64,000 nucleotides of DNA from positions 20,856,309 to 20,920,308 of the forward strand of contig CM057228.1 in the NCBI GenBank assembly GCA_029891385.1. Reading direction: 5' to 3'. This document shows, one piece after another, positions 56,608-64,000 of this stretch. A model generated the notes under the pieces. It saw nothing but the letters and a program-made list of their open reading frames with translations. It did no database searches and was not told the DNA's origin. This DNA comes from Erythroxylum novogranatense. Lineage: Eukaryota > Streptophyta > Magnoliopsida > Malpighiales > Erythroxylaceae. Positions within the stretch are counted from its first letter, which is position 1. Each line of letters begins with the position of its first letter. Both the position numbers and the translations under genes were made by a program.

Positions 56608-56730
56608 GGTGTCGTGACGTATTTTAATTTATACGTTGCGACGTGCCTCGTTTCTCTTTAACATCTACGTCGCGATGTATTTTCATTTATATGTCGCGAC
56701 GTGGCACATTCTTACGCCGCGACGTGCCAA
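56608..56730. repeat. CG-palindrome array upstream of the ATH3 accessory ORF
   Basis: Units TGTCGTGACGTA, TACGTTGCGACGTG, TACGTCGCGATGTA, TATGTCGCGACGTG and TACGCCGCGACGTG, spaced about 25-30 bp. This array is within the internal region, not the LTR. Confidence 0.78.
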
Positions 56731-57039
56731 CTTTTGAAATTTCTTTTTTGCCCCTTCTATCCTTTGGTCTTTTCATTTGTCCAGTGCCCTTTTTGTCTTT
56801 TCACCTCCCGACCTTCCACCTCCACTCGCCGTCTATTCTTCTTCTCTTCCCCATCATTTTTTTCTTCTCTACCACTATGTTTCTGCCGTCCCTGCTCTCG
56901 ATTTCTCTCGACTCTCTCCGTTGTTTAGTTGTACCTGTCATCTCTGTCGTCTCCCTACTTGCATTTTCGACTTCTGTAAGTGTTCCATTGTTTCTCGTTT
57001 TTCTATTTTTCATCTTCCTTATTAGTAGTATTGAGTTAG

Positions 57040-57240
57040 GTTTTTCGCGACGAGCGTTGCTCGCCTCGATGCGTCTGGAAAATCGTCATACTTCACGCCG
57101 AGCGCCTTGCCTCGTCGCGACGTACGAAGTACCGTGTACTTTATCTCGTCGCGACGTCTGCTTTTGCACGTCGCGACGTCTGGTCGAGGACTTTGCCTCG
57201 TCATGTGTTCCGCCCATGTGTCGCGACGAGGTGGCTGATT
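57040..57240. repeat. Second CG-palindrome array upstream of the ATH3 accessory ORF
   Basis: TTCGCGACGAGCG, CTCGTCGCGACGTA, CTCGTCGCGACGTC, CACGTCGCGACGTC and TGTCGCGACGAGG. Between it and the first array is a 300-bp pyrimidine-rich stretch (about 56740-56990) with a GTAAGT donor-like site near 56976, possibly an intron-bearing leader. No gene is called in that stretch. Confidence 0.75.
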
Positions 57241-57292
57241 TTGCTTAACTCTTTATTGATTTTTCTGCTCATTTGTTTTTGTGTGCGGGATA

Positions 57293-58588
57293 ATGCCTCG
57301 GACAAAGAATGTTAGCAGTCCGACCGCCCCCTATCTCCTTCGTGATGTCCTCCCTCTTCCTCTAACTCGCCGACGAGTTTTACTCGACCCTTTGGTTTCC
57401 TCACCCCGCTGCCTCCCCATCCTCTTTGGGAGTGTTCTCTGCTCATTCTCCTTCTCCTCAACCCTCACATTCTTCGCACCACCACCCTTCTCCTACCCAT
57501 TCCTCTTCCCTTCTGGTTGATCCGGAGTATGTTGCACTGGCCGCTAAAACTGAGGCCAGAGCCATACTCAAGGAAAAACCCTTTCCTTTAACCCCCCACA
57601 CCAACCCCTTCGTCTGCCAACTGCTTCAACTCAACCTCTCAAACCTAGCTCAACCCCGCACCTCTGGGAACCTCACCTTCGTCCGCCACTACTATACCCA
57701 GTCCCGTTACTCAGGCACCTACGGCATCGAGTTCCGTGGTGTTACCATTCCACGTGCTTTCACTGCAGTCTCGATTAGGGAATATTATCATCTTCCCCCT
57801 ACCCCCCGTTGCCACTACTCAGAGCTCATCCATGAGTACCCGTGGGCTGATGTCCTTCGTACCCTCTATCCTGAGGGTACCAAATGGTATCAACCCAGGG
57901 GGGCTCAGCGTTATATCCGTCGTGCTGACCTTCGCTCTTAAGCCTATCTGTGGTTTCATTTTTCTGTAACAACATCCTCCCCACCTCCCACCTTGTCATG
58001 GTTCCCAAGGAGCAGGCTCTTTACATCTACCTGTTGATGGTCGGCCGGCCCGTCGACCTCGCTCTAGCCATCACCTCCGCCCTTCGTCAATGCATCCTCT
58101 CCACCAACATCAACCATTCCCTCATATTTCCCCATCTAATCACCGACATGTTCCGAGCCTATCAGGTTTCGAAACATCCGACCGATCTTACTTTCGAGCC
58201 TGCTCCTGCTTTTAAATACATTCGTCTCCGCCAACCTCGTCACCTACCCACCCCACCTGACCCTTCCCCACCTTCTTCTCCCTCCCCTACCCCTGTTCCT
58301 TCTGCCCCTCTTCCCCCCACTCCTGCTCCCTCTGTTATTTCCCCTCCATCCGAGGCTCTGCCTCGCGACCTTATCCGTCTGCCACCTTCCCCTTCCACCC
58401 TTCCTGATCCGGTTGCCCTTCTTCGCGACGACTTACGACGCATCGAGGCCCAGATGGCAGCTGACCGTCAGTTTTACAATTCGATGATCACACTGATTGC
58501 GGATCGCTGCGATTGTCAATCCTCCTTCCACCGCCCCAAGATTTCTCAGTTGCCCCTTCGGACCCTTACCGATGATCCTTCGGCATAA
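57293..58588 (+). pseudogene. ATH3 accessory ORF (putative plant transposon protein domain)
   Basis: It starts at ATG 57293 (MPRTKNVSSPTAPY), shifts frame near 57420-57500, runs to a stop at 57939 and shifts again near 57960, ending at 58588; so about 430 codons with three lesions. An N-terminal His/Ser/Pro-rich part leads to a domain with YGIEFRGVTIPRAF, VLRTLYPEGTKWY and RRADL, then LWFHFFCNNILPTSHLV and EQALYIYLLMVGRPVDLA. This matches the pattern of the putative plant transposon protein domain. A Pro-rich linker (PPDPSPPSSPSPTP) and a coiled coil (LLRDDLRRIEAQMAADRQFY) close it. It is C-rich, unlike its AT-rich surroundings. ATH1 lacks it. Function unknown. Confidence 0.75.
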
Positions 58589-58917
58589 TTTTGTCTTTTA
58601 GTTCTTTTTCTTTTCTTGTATTTCTTTTCTTTTGTTGTCTTTTATTTCTGTAGTTCGTTCATTAGTTCTTTTGTCCTTTTTGTACTTGACTTATTCCATT
58701 TAATGATCAATCTTTCATTTTTGTGCCTTGTTCTTCTTATCTTTTCCTTCATCTACATTTTCATTGAGGACAATGTGTGCTTTAAGTGTGGGGGAGTTGT
58801 TTCCCCATTTATCTTTCATATTGGATGACTGTTGACATTATGATTATGAATTGTTGGCCAATTGGTGCATTATGTCATAAACTTGGTGAATTTTACACTT
58901 TTCTGTCATTCTGCATC
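58589..58917 (+). other. ATH3 spacer after accessory ORF with second AAGTGTGGGG motif
   Basis: T-rich (CTTTTCTTTT-type) 3' sequence with TTTAAGTGTGGGGGAG near 58781. It matches ATH1 from about 19300 on. No gene. Confidence 0.55.
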
Positions 58918-59048
58918 TCTTCGCCGCAACGAGCGATCACACATCGCGGCGAAGCTATTCTTCCGAGTGCGTATACGTCGCAACATCACCATAGCATACG
59001 TCGTGACGTCCGCACGTCTCGACGTCTGCTTCTGCACGCCGCTACGTC
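58918..59048. repeat. CG array downstream of the ATH3 accessory ORF
   Basis: TTCGCCGCAACGAG, CATCGCGGCGAAG, TACGTCGCAACAT, TACGTCGTGACGTC, CACGTCTCGACGTC and CACGCCGCTACGTC. Together with 56608-57240 it brackets the accessory ORF. Confidence 0.72.
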
Positions 59049-60163
59049 ACATGTATGCATGAATGACTTTTGCCTAATTCTTCCATTCAATCAAACACTT
59101 TTTGCACTGGATTTTTGTGGCTGTTGTCTTCAAAGTTTTTACTAGTTTCAAAATGATGCTTGAGTTTTTGAAAACACCTCCCATTCTTTTAATGATAGTT
59201 GGAATTGGCAAAATTTTGCTCTTCATGTTTTTAAAGCACAGTGAATGGAAGCATGCTAACAAAGTAGCATTTTAAGTTTTTGAGACTTGAGATTGTTCAT
59301 AGAGATAATACCCTTATTGGAAGGATATTTGAGCCAAAAAAATTTCTTTTATCTTTGTGTGCGTCTGCTTATTTCATTCTTCTCTAGAACTTGTTTTAAT
59401 TCTTACTTGAAGCTTAATGGACTAGATTTTTGTTGATGTGATAGAGGCGTTCCTTCCTCAACCAATTTTCCTAAATATCCCTTACATATTTATCCCTTGC
59501 TAGCCCTTTGAGCCCTCTTGTTATGAGCATTTGCATTTATATTTTTTTTAATGGTGTCATTAGTTATTTTGCTTCTGTTAAAAAAAAAGGTTCCAAAAAG
59601 GGGGACAGAAAGTGTTTTTCAAAAAAAAAAAGGAGAAAGAAGAAAAGCAAGATCAATAACAATTTATGCAGTATATATTGCATAATAATAAAAAAATCAT
59701 TCTGTTTATGCATACATTTAGTTTTAGAAAACTATTGACATCAGTTCCTTGTTAGTGCATGTGCTCATACTATTCTTTCTTTCTTTCACTTCATCCATTC
59801 ATTTAGCCTACCGTACATTACAACCCTAAAAGTCCTCTTGATCTTCAAAATGATAGTTCTTGTGGTGGAGAAATAGAATTGACATGCTTCATGGTAGGAG
59901 ATGGATTAAGCGATCGAGAGCAAAATATCCCTAGACATAAGTGAGATGAGCATATACACTATAACCCGAGTGATTCTCTTTTGTTCAATCTGTTGTACTT
60001 GAATTCTTTCAATGTTTGTTTAGTTAGCACTCTTTCACTTTATTGTGGTTTATTTCTGAGGAAGTGAATTGTGTCAATTTCCTTTTATTGTTTTGAGCAT
60101 GGCGAATATTTTCTTTCACTCTTGTATTCTTTTTTACTCTTGTAAACTTTGTCCAGGAGTACA
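59049..60163 (+). other. ATH3 3' spacer
   Basis: About 1.1 kb without a gene, AT-rich, with A runs near 59580-59640. Similar to ATH1 19430-20490. Confidence 0.6.
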
Positions 60164-60185
60164 AAGGTCTAAGTGTCGGGGAATT
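60164..60185 (+). other. ATH3 polypurine-like tract
   Basis: AAGTGTCGGGGAATT before the 3' LTR is the third copy of the AAGTGTGGGG motif and the likely plus-strand primer; one C interrupts the purines. Confidence 0.65.
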
Positions 60186-61653
60186 TGATTGAGCCAAGTT
60201 TACATTATAAATTGGCTACATTTTTATAGCTGCTTATGCATTCGTTGACTCCTAATTGATGATTTTTATGCCTAAATTGGTTCCTCATACTGATCTCTTT
60301 GAATTCACAATTTGTCAATAAATTGTCATGAGTTGATACTACTTTCTCTATAATTTTCATGAGGATAATTGATACTACAAATTGTTATTTTTATTGCAGG
60401 ACCAAAGGAGTCAACACATCAGGAAGTCAACAGTCATGAGGTCAATCCGCACGTCGCGATGAGCAAATCATTTCCACATGTCGCGGCGAATATTAATTCG
60501 TACGTCGCGACGAGCAAGCAATTCCACACGTCGCGACGAATATTTATTCACACGTCGCGACTTACGAGCGGATATCTACCTAAAATGGAAAGTTTGTCTC
60601 ACTGCTCTGACCCGACCCGCATCCATTATATATAAACTTTGTTATTTTTAGGTCAGAAGCAGACGGGAGAGATTTGGATACGAGAGACGCTTCGGAGGCA
60701 GCAGAGACAACATTCTACTCCACCATCATTTCTAGTTTCCATCATCGTCGACCATCACCATCATCATCGCCACCGTCAATATCTTCTGCCACCATGAGTA
60801 TCGCTCAATCTTCAGTAGTCGAGAGACAGACCGGAGTTACGTGTAACTAAGTCACATTTCCTCTTGAAGATGTAGCAATGGCTTGAGTTCACCGGAAGCT
60901 TCAAAGGGGAGTAATCATATAATGTCTGAAGTTTAGTTATATTTGCGTAAACTCTGAGTTAGAGATTGCATCTGTATAGCTAGATTAGCATGGTTAACAG
61001 TTTAACCATGTGCTGAACATATGTTGCGATTTGGACAAAGTGATTTGTAGAACTTTTGATACTTAATATATGAAGTCTCATATATGTCATTTGGATATTG
61101 CATTTACTCTTTTAATCTGCCTAGTTGTGTTTGATTTTGATGGTTGTGTTTTTATCCGATTGACCAATTGCATTTACTTGTCCATTTTTCACACTAAGGT
61201 TTTTAACAAAGATTTAAATAATGGAGTTCATTAATTAAATCTTTGGACCTAAAGAGTCCTTTAGGGTTGATCTTTCGAAACTTAGTGGATTCTATCCCCG
61301 AAAATTCAATTTTGAACTGTGATAGCCTGTGCCCATTTTCAAGAGGATTTATTATCATTTGTTCATTACCGAAAATTTCAAGTTCATTTATTCTATCAAA
61401 AATCCAAAACATTCTTTTATACTTTTTCTCCAATTTTAATTACTTTTATCAATTTCGATCAAAATATCAAACCCTCATTTTATCAACTTTGATTGCAATT
61501 TTTGACATTTAGGCTAGTTTAGACCTTTTTCGCTTGGTTCCAATTAAGTGAGACGACCCGAGGATTGCAATCTATACCGCAATCTTGGAACTTATTATAT
61601 TTGACCGGTTTCCAAGGATCGATCGTAAGATCGAATCGACAGAGCCGCGATCA
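60186..61653 (+). repeat. ATH3 3' LTR
   Basis: A 1468-bp copy of 51729-53222 with few substitutions and one array unit fewer. Confidence 0.88.
60451..60570. repeat. CG-palindrome array, ATH3 3' LTR
   Basis: Cores start at 60452, 60479, 60503, 60529 and 60553 (spacing 27, 24, 26, 24). A 24-bp unit present in the 5' LTR is missing. Confidence 0.85.
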
Positions 61654-61658
61654 GTCGT

Positions 61659-61683
61659 CGACAGTATTATATATGCAATGGTA
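61659..61683 (+). pseudogene. TORK1 RT continuation before CAC1
   Basis: Twenty-five bases read on from VMYSSV as DSIIYAMV, the copia RT block before RNase H, and break off at the CACTA end. Confidence 0.7.
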
Positions 61684-61722
61684 CACTACAACAAATATAT
61701 ACAATTCGCAATGTTTTTTTTA

Positions 61723-61758
61723 AAACGTCACGAATTCTTCAGTCTTTTCGTGACGTTT
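61723..61758. repeat. Subterminal inverted repeat of CAC1
   Basis: AAACGTCACGAA (61723-61734) and TTCGTGACGTTT (61747-61758) form a perfect 12-bp inverted repeat. Variants (AAACGTCAC, GACGTTTTT) follow to about 61870. Subterminal motifs bind transposase in CACTA elements. Confidence 0.7.
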
Positions 61759-62068
61759 AAAAAACATCACAAAAAGAACCAATTTTTTACGACGTTTTTA
61801 TAAAACGTCACAGATTTATCACACTTTTCACAACATTTTTTAATAAAATGTCGCAAAAAACGTCGTGGTTTGTTCAATTAATATTTAAAAGTTTTCGTTT
61901 CCCACCATTTTGCTACTTTCTTCTGTCACGTTTCCTCTTCTGGTTTCTTCTTCTTCTCCGCCTTTCGGTCCCTAACAAATTACCCCCTGCACTCTTTCCA
62001 CTCCTTCCACCAAAAGACCCATCACTTATTTCTCTCCTTCAGCTCTCCCTCCTCACTCTTCCCTTCCA

Positions 62069-62263
62069 TGGCTGACCGTTGCCGACGACTCTCCAGAAGA
62101 AACTGGTCCTATAAACCTACCTCTCTCTTCCTCGCCCACCATTTTCTCCACTACCAATGACCCTTCACCTCTTCAGGTCACCACCAGCGTCCTCCTCACT
62201 GCTGCCATTTTTATCTTCCTCTTCCGCTCTATTCACTGTTGAGCTAAGCGCGCCAAAGAACTG
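62069..62263 (+). pseudogene. Captured exon, possibly of a plastid membrane protein
   Basis: The frame reads ADDSPEETGPINLPLSSSP then PLQVTTSVLLTAAIFIFLFR (one membrane span), a TGA, and AKRAKEL, ending at a splice-like CTG|GTATTC. The layout (low-complexity N-terminus, span, basic segment) reminds me of a small uncharacterised plastid membrane protein family (DUF3082-like), recalled rather than searched. The in-frame stop makes it a pseudogene here. Confidence 0.35.
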
Positions 62264-63893
62264 GTATTCAGAAATTAAATTTTTGTTTGTTTATAAGTTG
62301 ATCAGCTTATTTTCGCTTCAATTGGTGATAAATTGATTTCGTGGTGAAACGGGTATTTATCTTATTTGATTTCAATTAGAGTTCTGTATGTTTTAGAATG
62401 TTCAAGGAATGAGGTGTGAGCGTGGAATGATTGTGGGGTTATAGTAACATCATCTTCTCATTGTTTGTTACATTTTCTATGTATAAATGGCTGGTTTTTT
62501 AATGGATATGTGAAGTTTTTCCAGCCCAGTTTCTTGCCTACCACTTGTTTGATAAAAGTTCCCTTATAGCTTTTGTTCTTTTCGGCAGCCTAGTCTCTTA
62601 TATATATATATATATATATGTACGCTAATGATATAGAAATCGAGACCCTTTTGAGAGCTGATGAAATTAAGAATATATATAAATACACGGTTCAACATGG
62701 AGATACGTAAAAGTTACTATACTTTTGGCTTTGTTCCTTGGACTTGTGGCCACTGGATGAGCTTGACAATAAGGTCAAGGAATGGCTTTTCATCAAGGTA
62801 CATAACTGAATATTTACTGACCATTGGCTTATATTTGCTAGTGCACAGAAAATGTGGGAACTCGAAATAGCAAGCACTTCTTGTATAGTCAAGAAGGTAA
62901 AATGGTGCTCATCTAAATACTAAGTATGAAACACTGTTAAAAAAACATTGATTTTTATGTTGTTATGTTAATCACAGAAGTATATGTGGAAGTAACCTTA
63001 TTGAAAAGTGCTAGGAATAGTTTGAAGCTAAAAATTACTTGCCTCTTGTTATTGATCCAACATTCTGTTAATTCCTCAAAGGGTACCATTCTAGATCCAG
63101 TTTCAAGTTTAAATGTAAGTGAACCCCATTTACCTTCTCCTTTCTTTTGTGATGCTGATGCAATTAAAGAATGATGGAGGAGTTAATTTTATATGGTTGC
63201 AAGAGTTTTTGGTTGTTCTTATAGTGTTTTTCTACTCTGGACAATCCAAAAAGAAGTTATTTTCCTTTTATCTTCAAAGTCAAGCTTCATTCATTCCTGA
63301 TGAACCTGTGAAACTAGATCTGGTGGTTGCTACTCACTCTTTGCTAAAGTTTTTGGTAAATCTGAGATTGAACGTTGATGAAATGATTGACCTTAACTTT
63401 CTAATGTCGAATGAATGACCATTGATGATCACGCCAAGTATGGGCTTCAACTGCATCATGAACATTCTCTCCTTTTGCTCTGGACCTGATAAAATTTATT
63501 TTTCAACAAGTATAGAAGTGACAGAGAGAACTAAGAAAGATTGAGGCGGGAGTGATCATCTGATGGTTTCTTCTTTGGTTATTGGTTAGGCACTTAAGCA
63601 TTTGCCTCTAGTTGCTTAATTTACATAGCCGGAGTCGAACACGTTGTTTATTACGCCCCATCCTAGAAAGTTTTATGTCAACCTTTTGTTGCTGATGCAG
63701 TAAAAAATCAGGTGCTTGAATTAGTGGACTTGGAGATTTAATAATATGTTATGAAAATTCTCCGTTTATGTGTGTTCTTGGAGATCCTACAAAATGATTC
63801 TAGAAGTTGCCAAGCTGCATAGATGCTTCTATCTGTGAAATTCTGAACGCTTAGCTGATATGCGCTTGATATTTGTTTCTTGTAACTCGGCAG
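62264..63893 (+). other. CAC1 interior, intron-like, unassigned
   Basis: T-rich sequence resembling introns with short open frames (62661-62870, 63119-63418) that I do not recognise. A TA microsatellite lies at 62600-62620. It may be introns and decayed exons of captured genes. Confidence 0.4.
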
Positions 63894-63960
63894 GGCATTG
63901 TTCAACCACCTTAAAGTTTACAAGGGCCCGGATCATCCGCATGAGGCCCATAACCCGTAA
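63894..63960 (+). pseudogene. Captured exon of an organellar ribosomal protein L13 (uL13)
   Basis: After an acceptor-like CTCGGCAG the frame reads ALFNHLKVYKGPDHPHEAHN then P and TAA at 63958. The KVYKGPDHPHEA block is characteristic of the C-terminal region of bacterial-type uL13, found in plants in plastids and mitochondria. Normal proteins continue further, so the stop truncates it. It is a single exon fragment. Confidence 0.55.
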
Positions 63961-64000
63961 CTTTCTTGGATTTAATGACACCGATATGATCAGCAATGCA

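Larger units (their letters stand above)
51729..61653 (+). mobile_element. ATH3: Athila-like gypsy with gag-protease and accessory ORF, no RT or integrase
   Basis: LTRs 51729-53222 and 60186-61653 (TGATTGAGCC...GCGATCA) with a perfect GTCGT duplication (51724-51728, 61654-61658). The order is PBS, gag, protease, a short post-protease ORF, an AAGTGTGGGG motif, a CG array, an accessory ORF, a second motif, another CG array, a long 3' spacer and the polypurine tract. The polyprotein stops where RT should begin and I find no RT, RNase H or integrase, so it would need helpers. LTRs are very similar, so it is the youngest large insert here. Confidence 0.86.
25678..61683 (+). mobile_element. TORK1: TNT1-like (Tork) copia that hosts all other insertions
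   Basis: Coding fragments appear in correct copia order on one strand: gag zinc knuckle, protease, integrase, RT. Four inserts separate them (ATH2, SIR1, ATH3, CAC1), and TEK1 cuts it on the left. At each junction the reading continues on the other side after removing the insert and one 5-bp duplication. The 5' part of gag and the 5' LTR would lie left of the window, and RNase H beyond CAC1. It is old, with stops and shifts in every domain. Confidence 0.8.
61684..64000 (+). mobile_element. CAC1: CACTA-type transposon end with gene-like cargo, truncated by window
   Basis: CACTACAACAAATATATAC at 61684 is a typical En/Spm terminal sequence, preceded by GTA, a possible 3-bp target duplication. 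The next 180 bp hold subterminal AAACGTCACGAA/TTCGTGACGTTT repeats in both orientations. It cuts TORK1 RT in mid-domain. Two segments inside look like exons of host genes. The other terminus is outside the window, so how far the element extends is not known; the cargo could also be host sequence beyond an unseen end. Confidence 0.65.

Noticed and set aside
56643..57248. 201-codon + strand frame as a membrane protein
   Set aside because: It covers the pyrimidine-rich leader and CG arrays before the accessory ORF; hydrophobicity follows from T-rich codons and no domain is recognisable.
57826..58443. Minus-strand Gly/Arg-rich frames
   Set aside because: They are antisense to the Pro-rich part of the accessory ORF.
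51994..60570. CRISPR-like regular spacing of short repeats
   Set aside because: Units are palindromic, only 24-27 bp apart, lie inside LTRs and have repeated linkers rather than unique spacers. The context is plant retrotransposons.
52772..61512. Identical-looking open frames (76 and 89 codons) at 52772-53081 and 61203-61512
   Set aside because: They recur only because they lie in the two LTR copies of ATH3; no known domain and no start context.
62600..62620. TA run as a promoter
   Set aside because: It is a simple microsatellite without supporting context.

Overview
This 64-kb window is repetitive DNA from a plant nuclear genome, very probably a dicot. The support is the plant-specific retrotransposon lineages present (Tekay-type and Athila-type Ty3/Gypsy, Tork/TNT1-type and SIRE-type Ty1/Copia), the plant initiator-Met tRNA primer-binding sites, and a CACTA-type transposon end. 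I see no intact host gene. The species cannot be named from the sequence.

The window can be read as one old TNT1-like (Tork) copia element, TORK1, split by successive insertions. Its coding fragments keep their order on the + strand: gag zinc knuckle and protease (25678-26463), integrase (29546-30586), reverse transcriptase (50744-51728 and 61659-61683). Between them sit: (1) TEK1, an old Tekay-type gypsy on the - strand whose body runs off the left edge (1-1794 and 13721-14233) and whose LTR is 14234-25677; (2) ATH2, an Athila-type solo LTR (26464-29540); (3) SIR1, a full-length SIRE-type copia (30587-50738); (4) ATH3, an Athila-like element with gag and protease but no reverse transcriptase or integrase (51729-61653); (5) CAC1, a CACTA end from 61684 that carries gene-like fragments.

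Further insertions lie inside these. TEK2 (1795-13720, - strand) is in TEK1 and carries solo LTR SOLO1 (6373-8203). ATH1 (14484-21949) and the short solo LTR SOLO2 (24463-24986) are in the TEK1 LTR. SOLO3 (26697-27828) is in ATH2. TEK3 (33204-43733, - strand) is in the SIR1 gag, and a foldback element FB1 (43100-43645) is in its right LTR. Most junctions show exact 5-bp target duplications: ATAAC, CAAAA, GAAAG, AAAAA, CGACC, CTCCT, GTAGA, GTCGT. Nesting reaches four levels.

All polyproteins are broken by stops or frameshifts, so nothing here is clearly autonomous. Three signals deserve attention. First, arrays of a CG-rich palindrome (core CGTCGCGACG) recur in the LTRs of all three Tekay and all three Athila-type elements and flank the accessory ORF of ATH3. 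Second, ATH3 and SIR1 carry accessory ORFs with a similar domain although one is gypsy and the other copia. Third, FB1 is a palindromic element with LTR-like ends whose empty site survives in the sister LTR. Labels such as TEK1 are local to this report.
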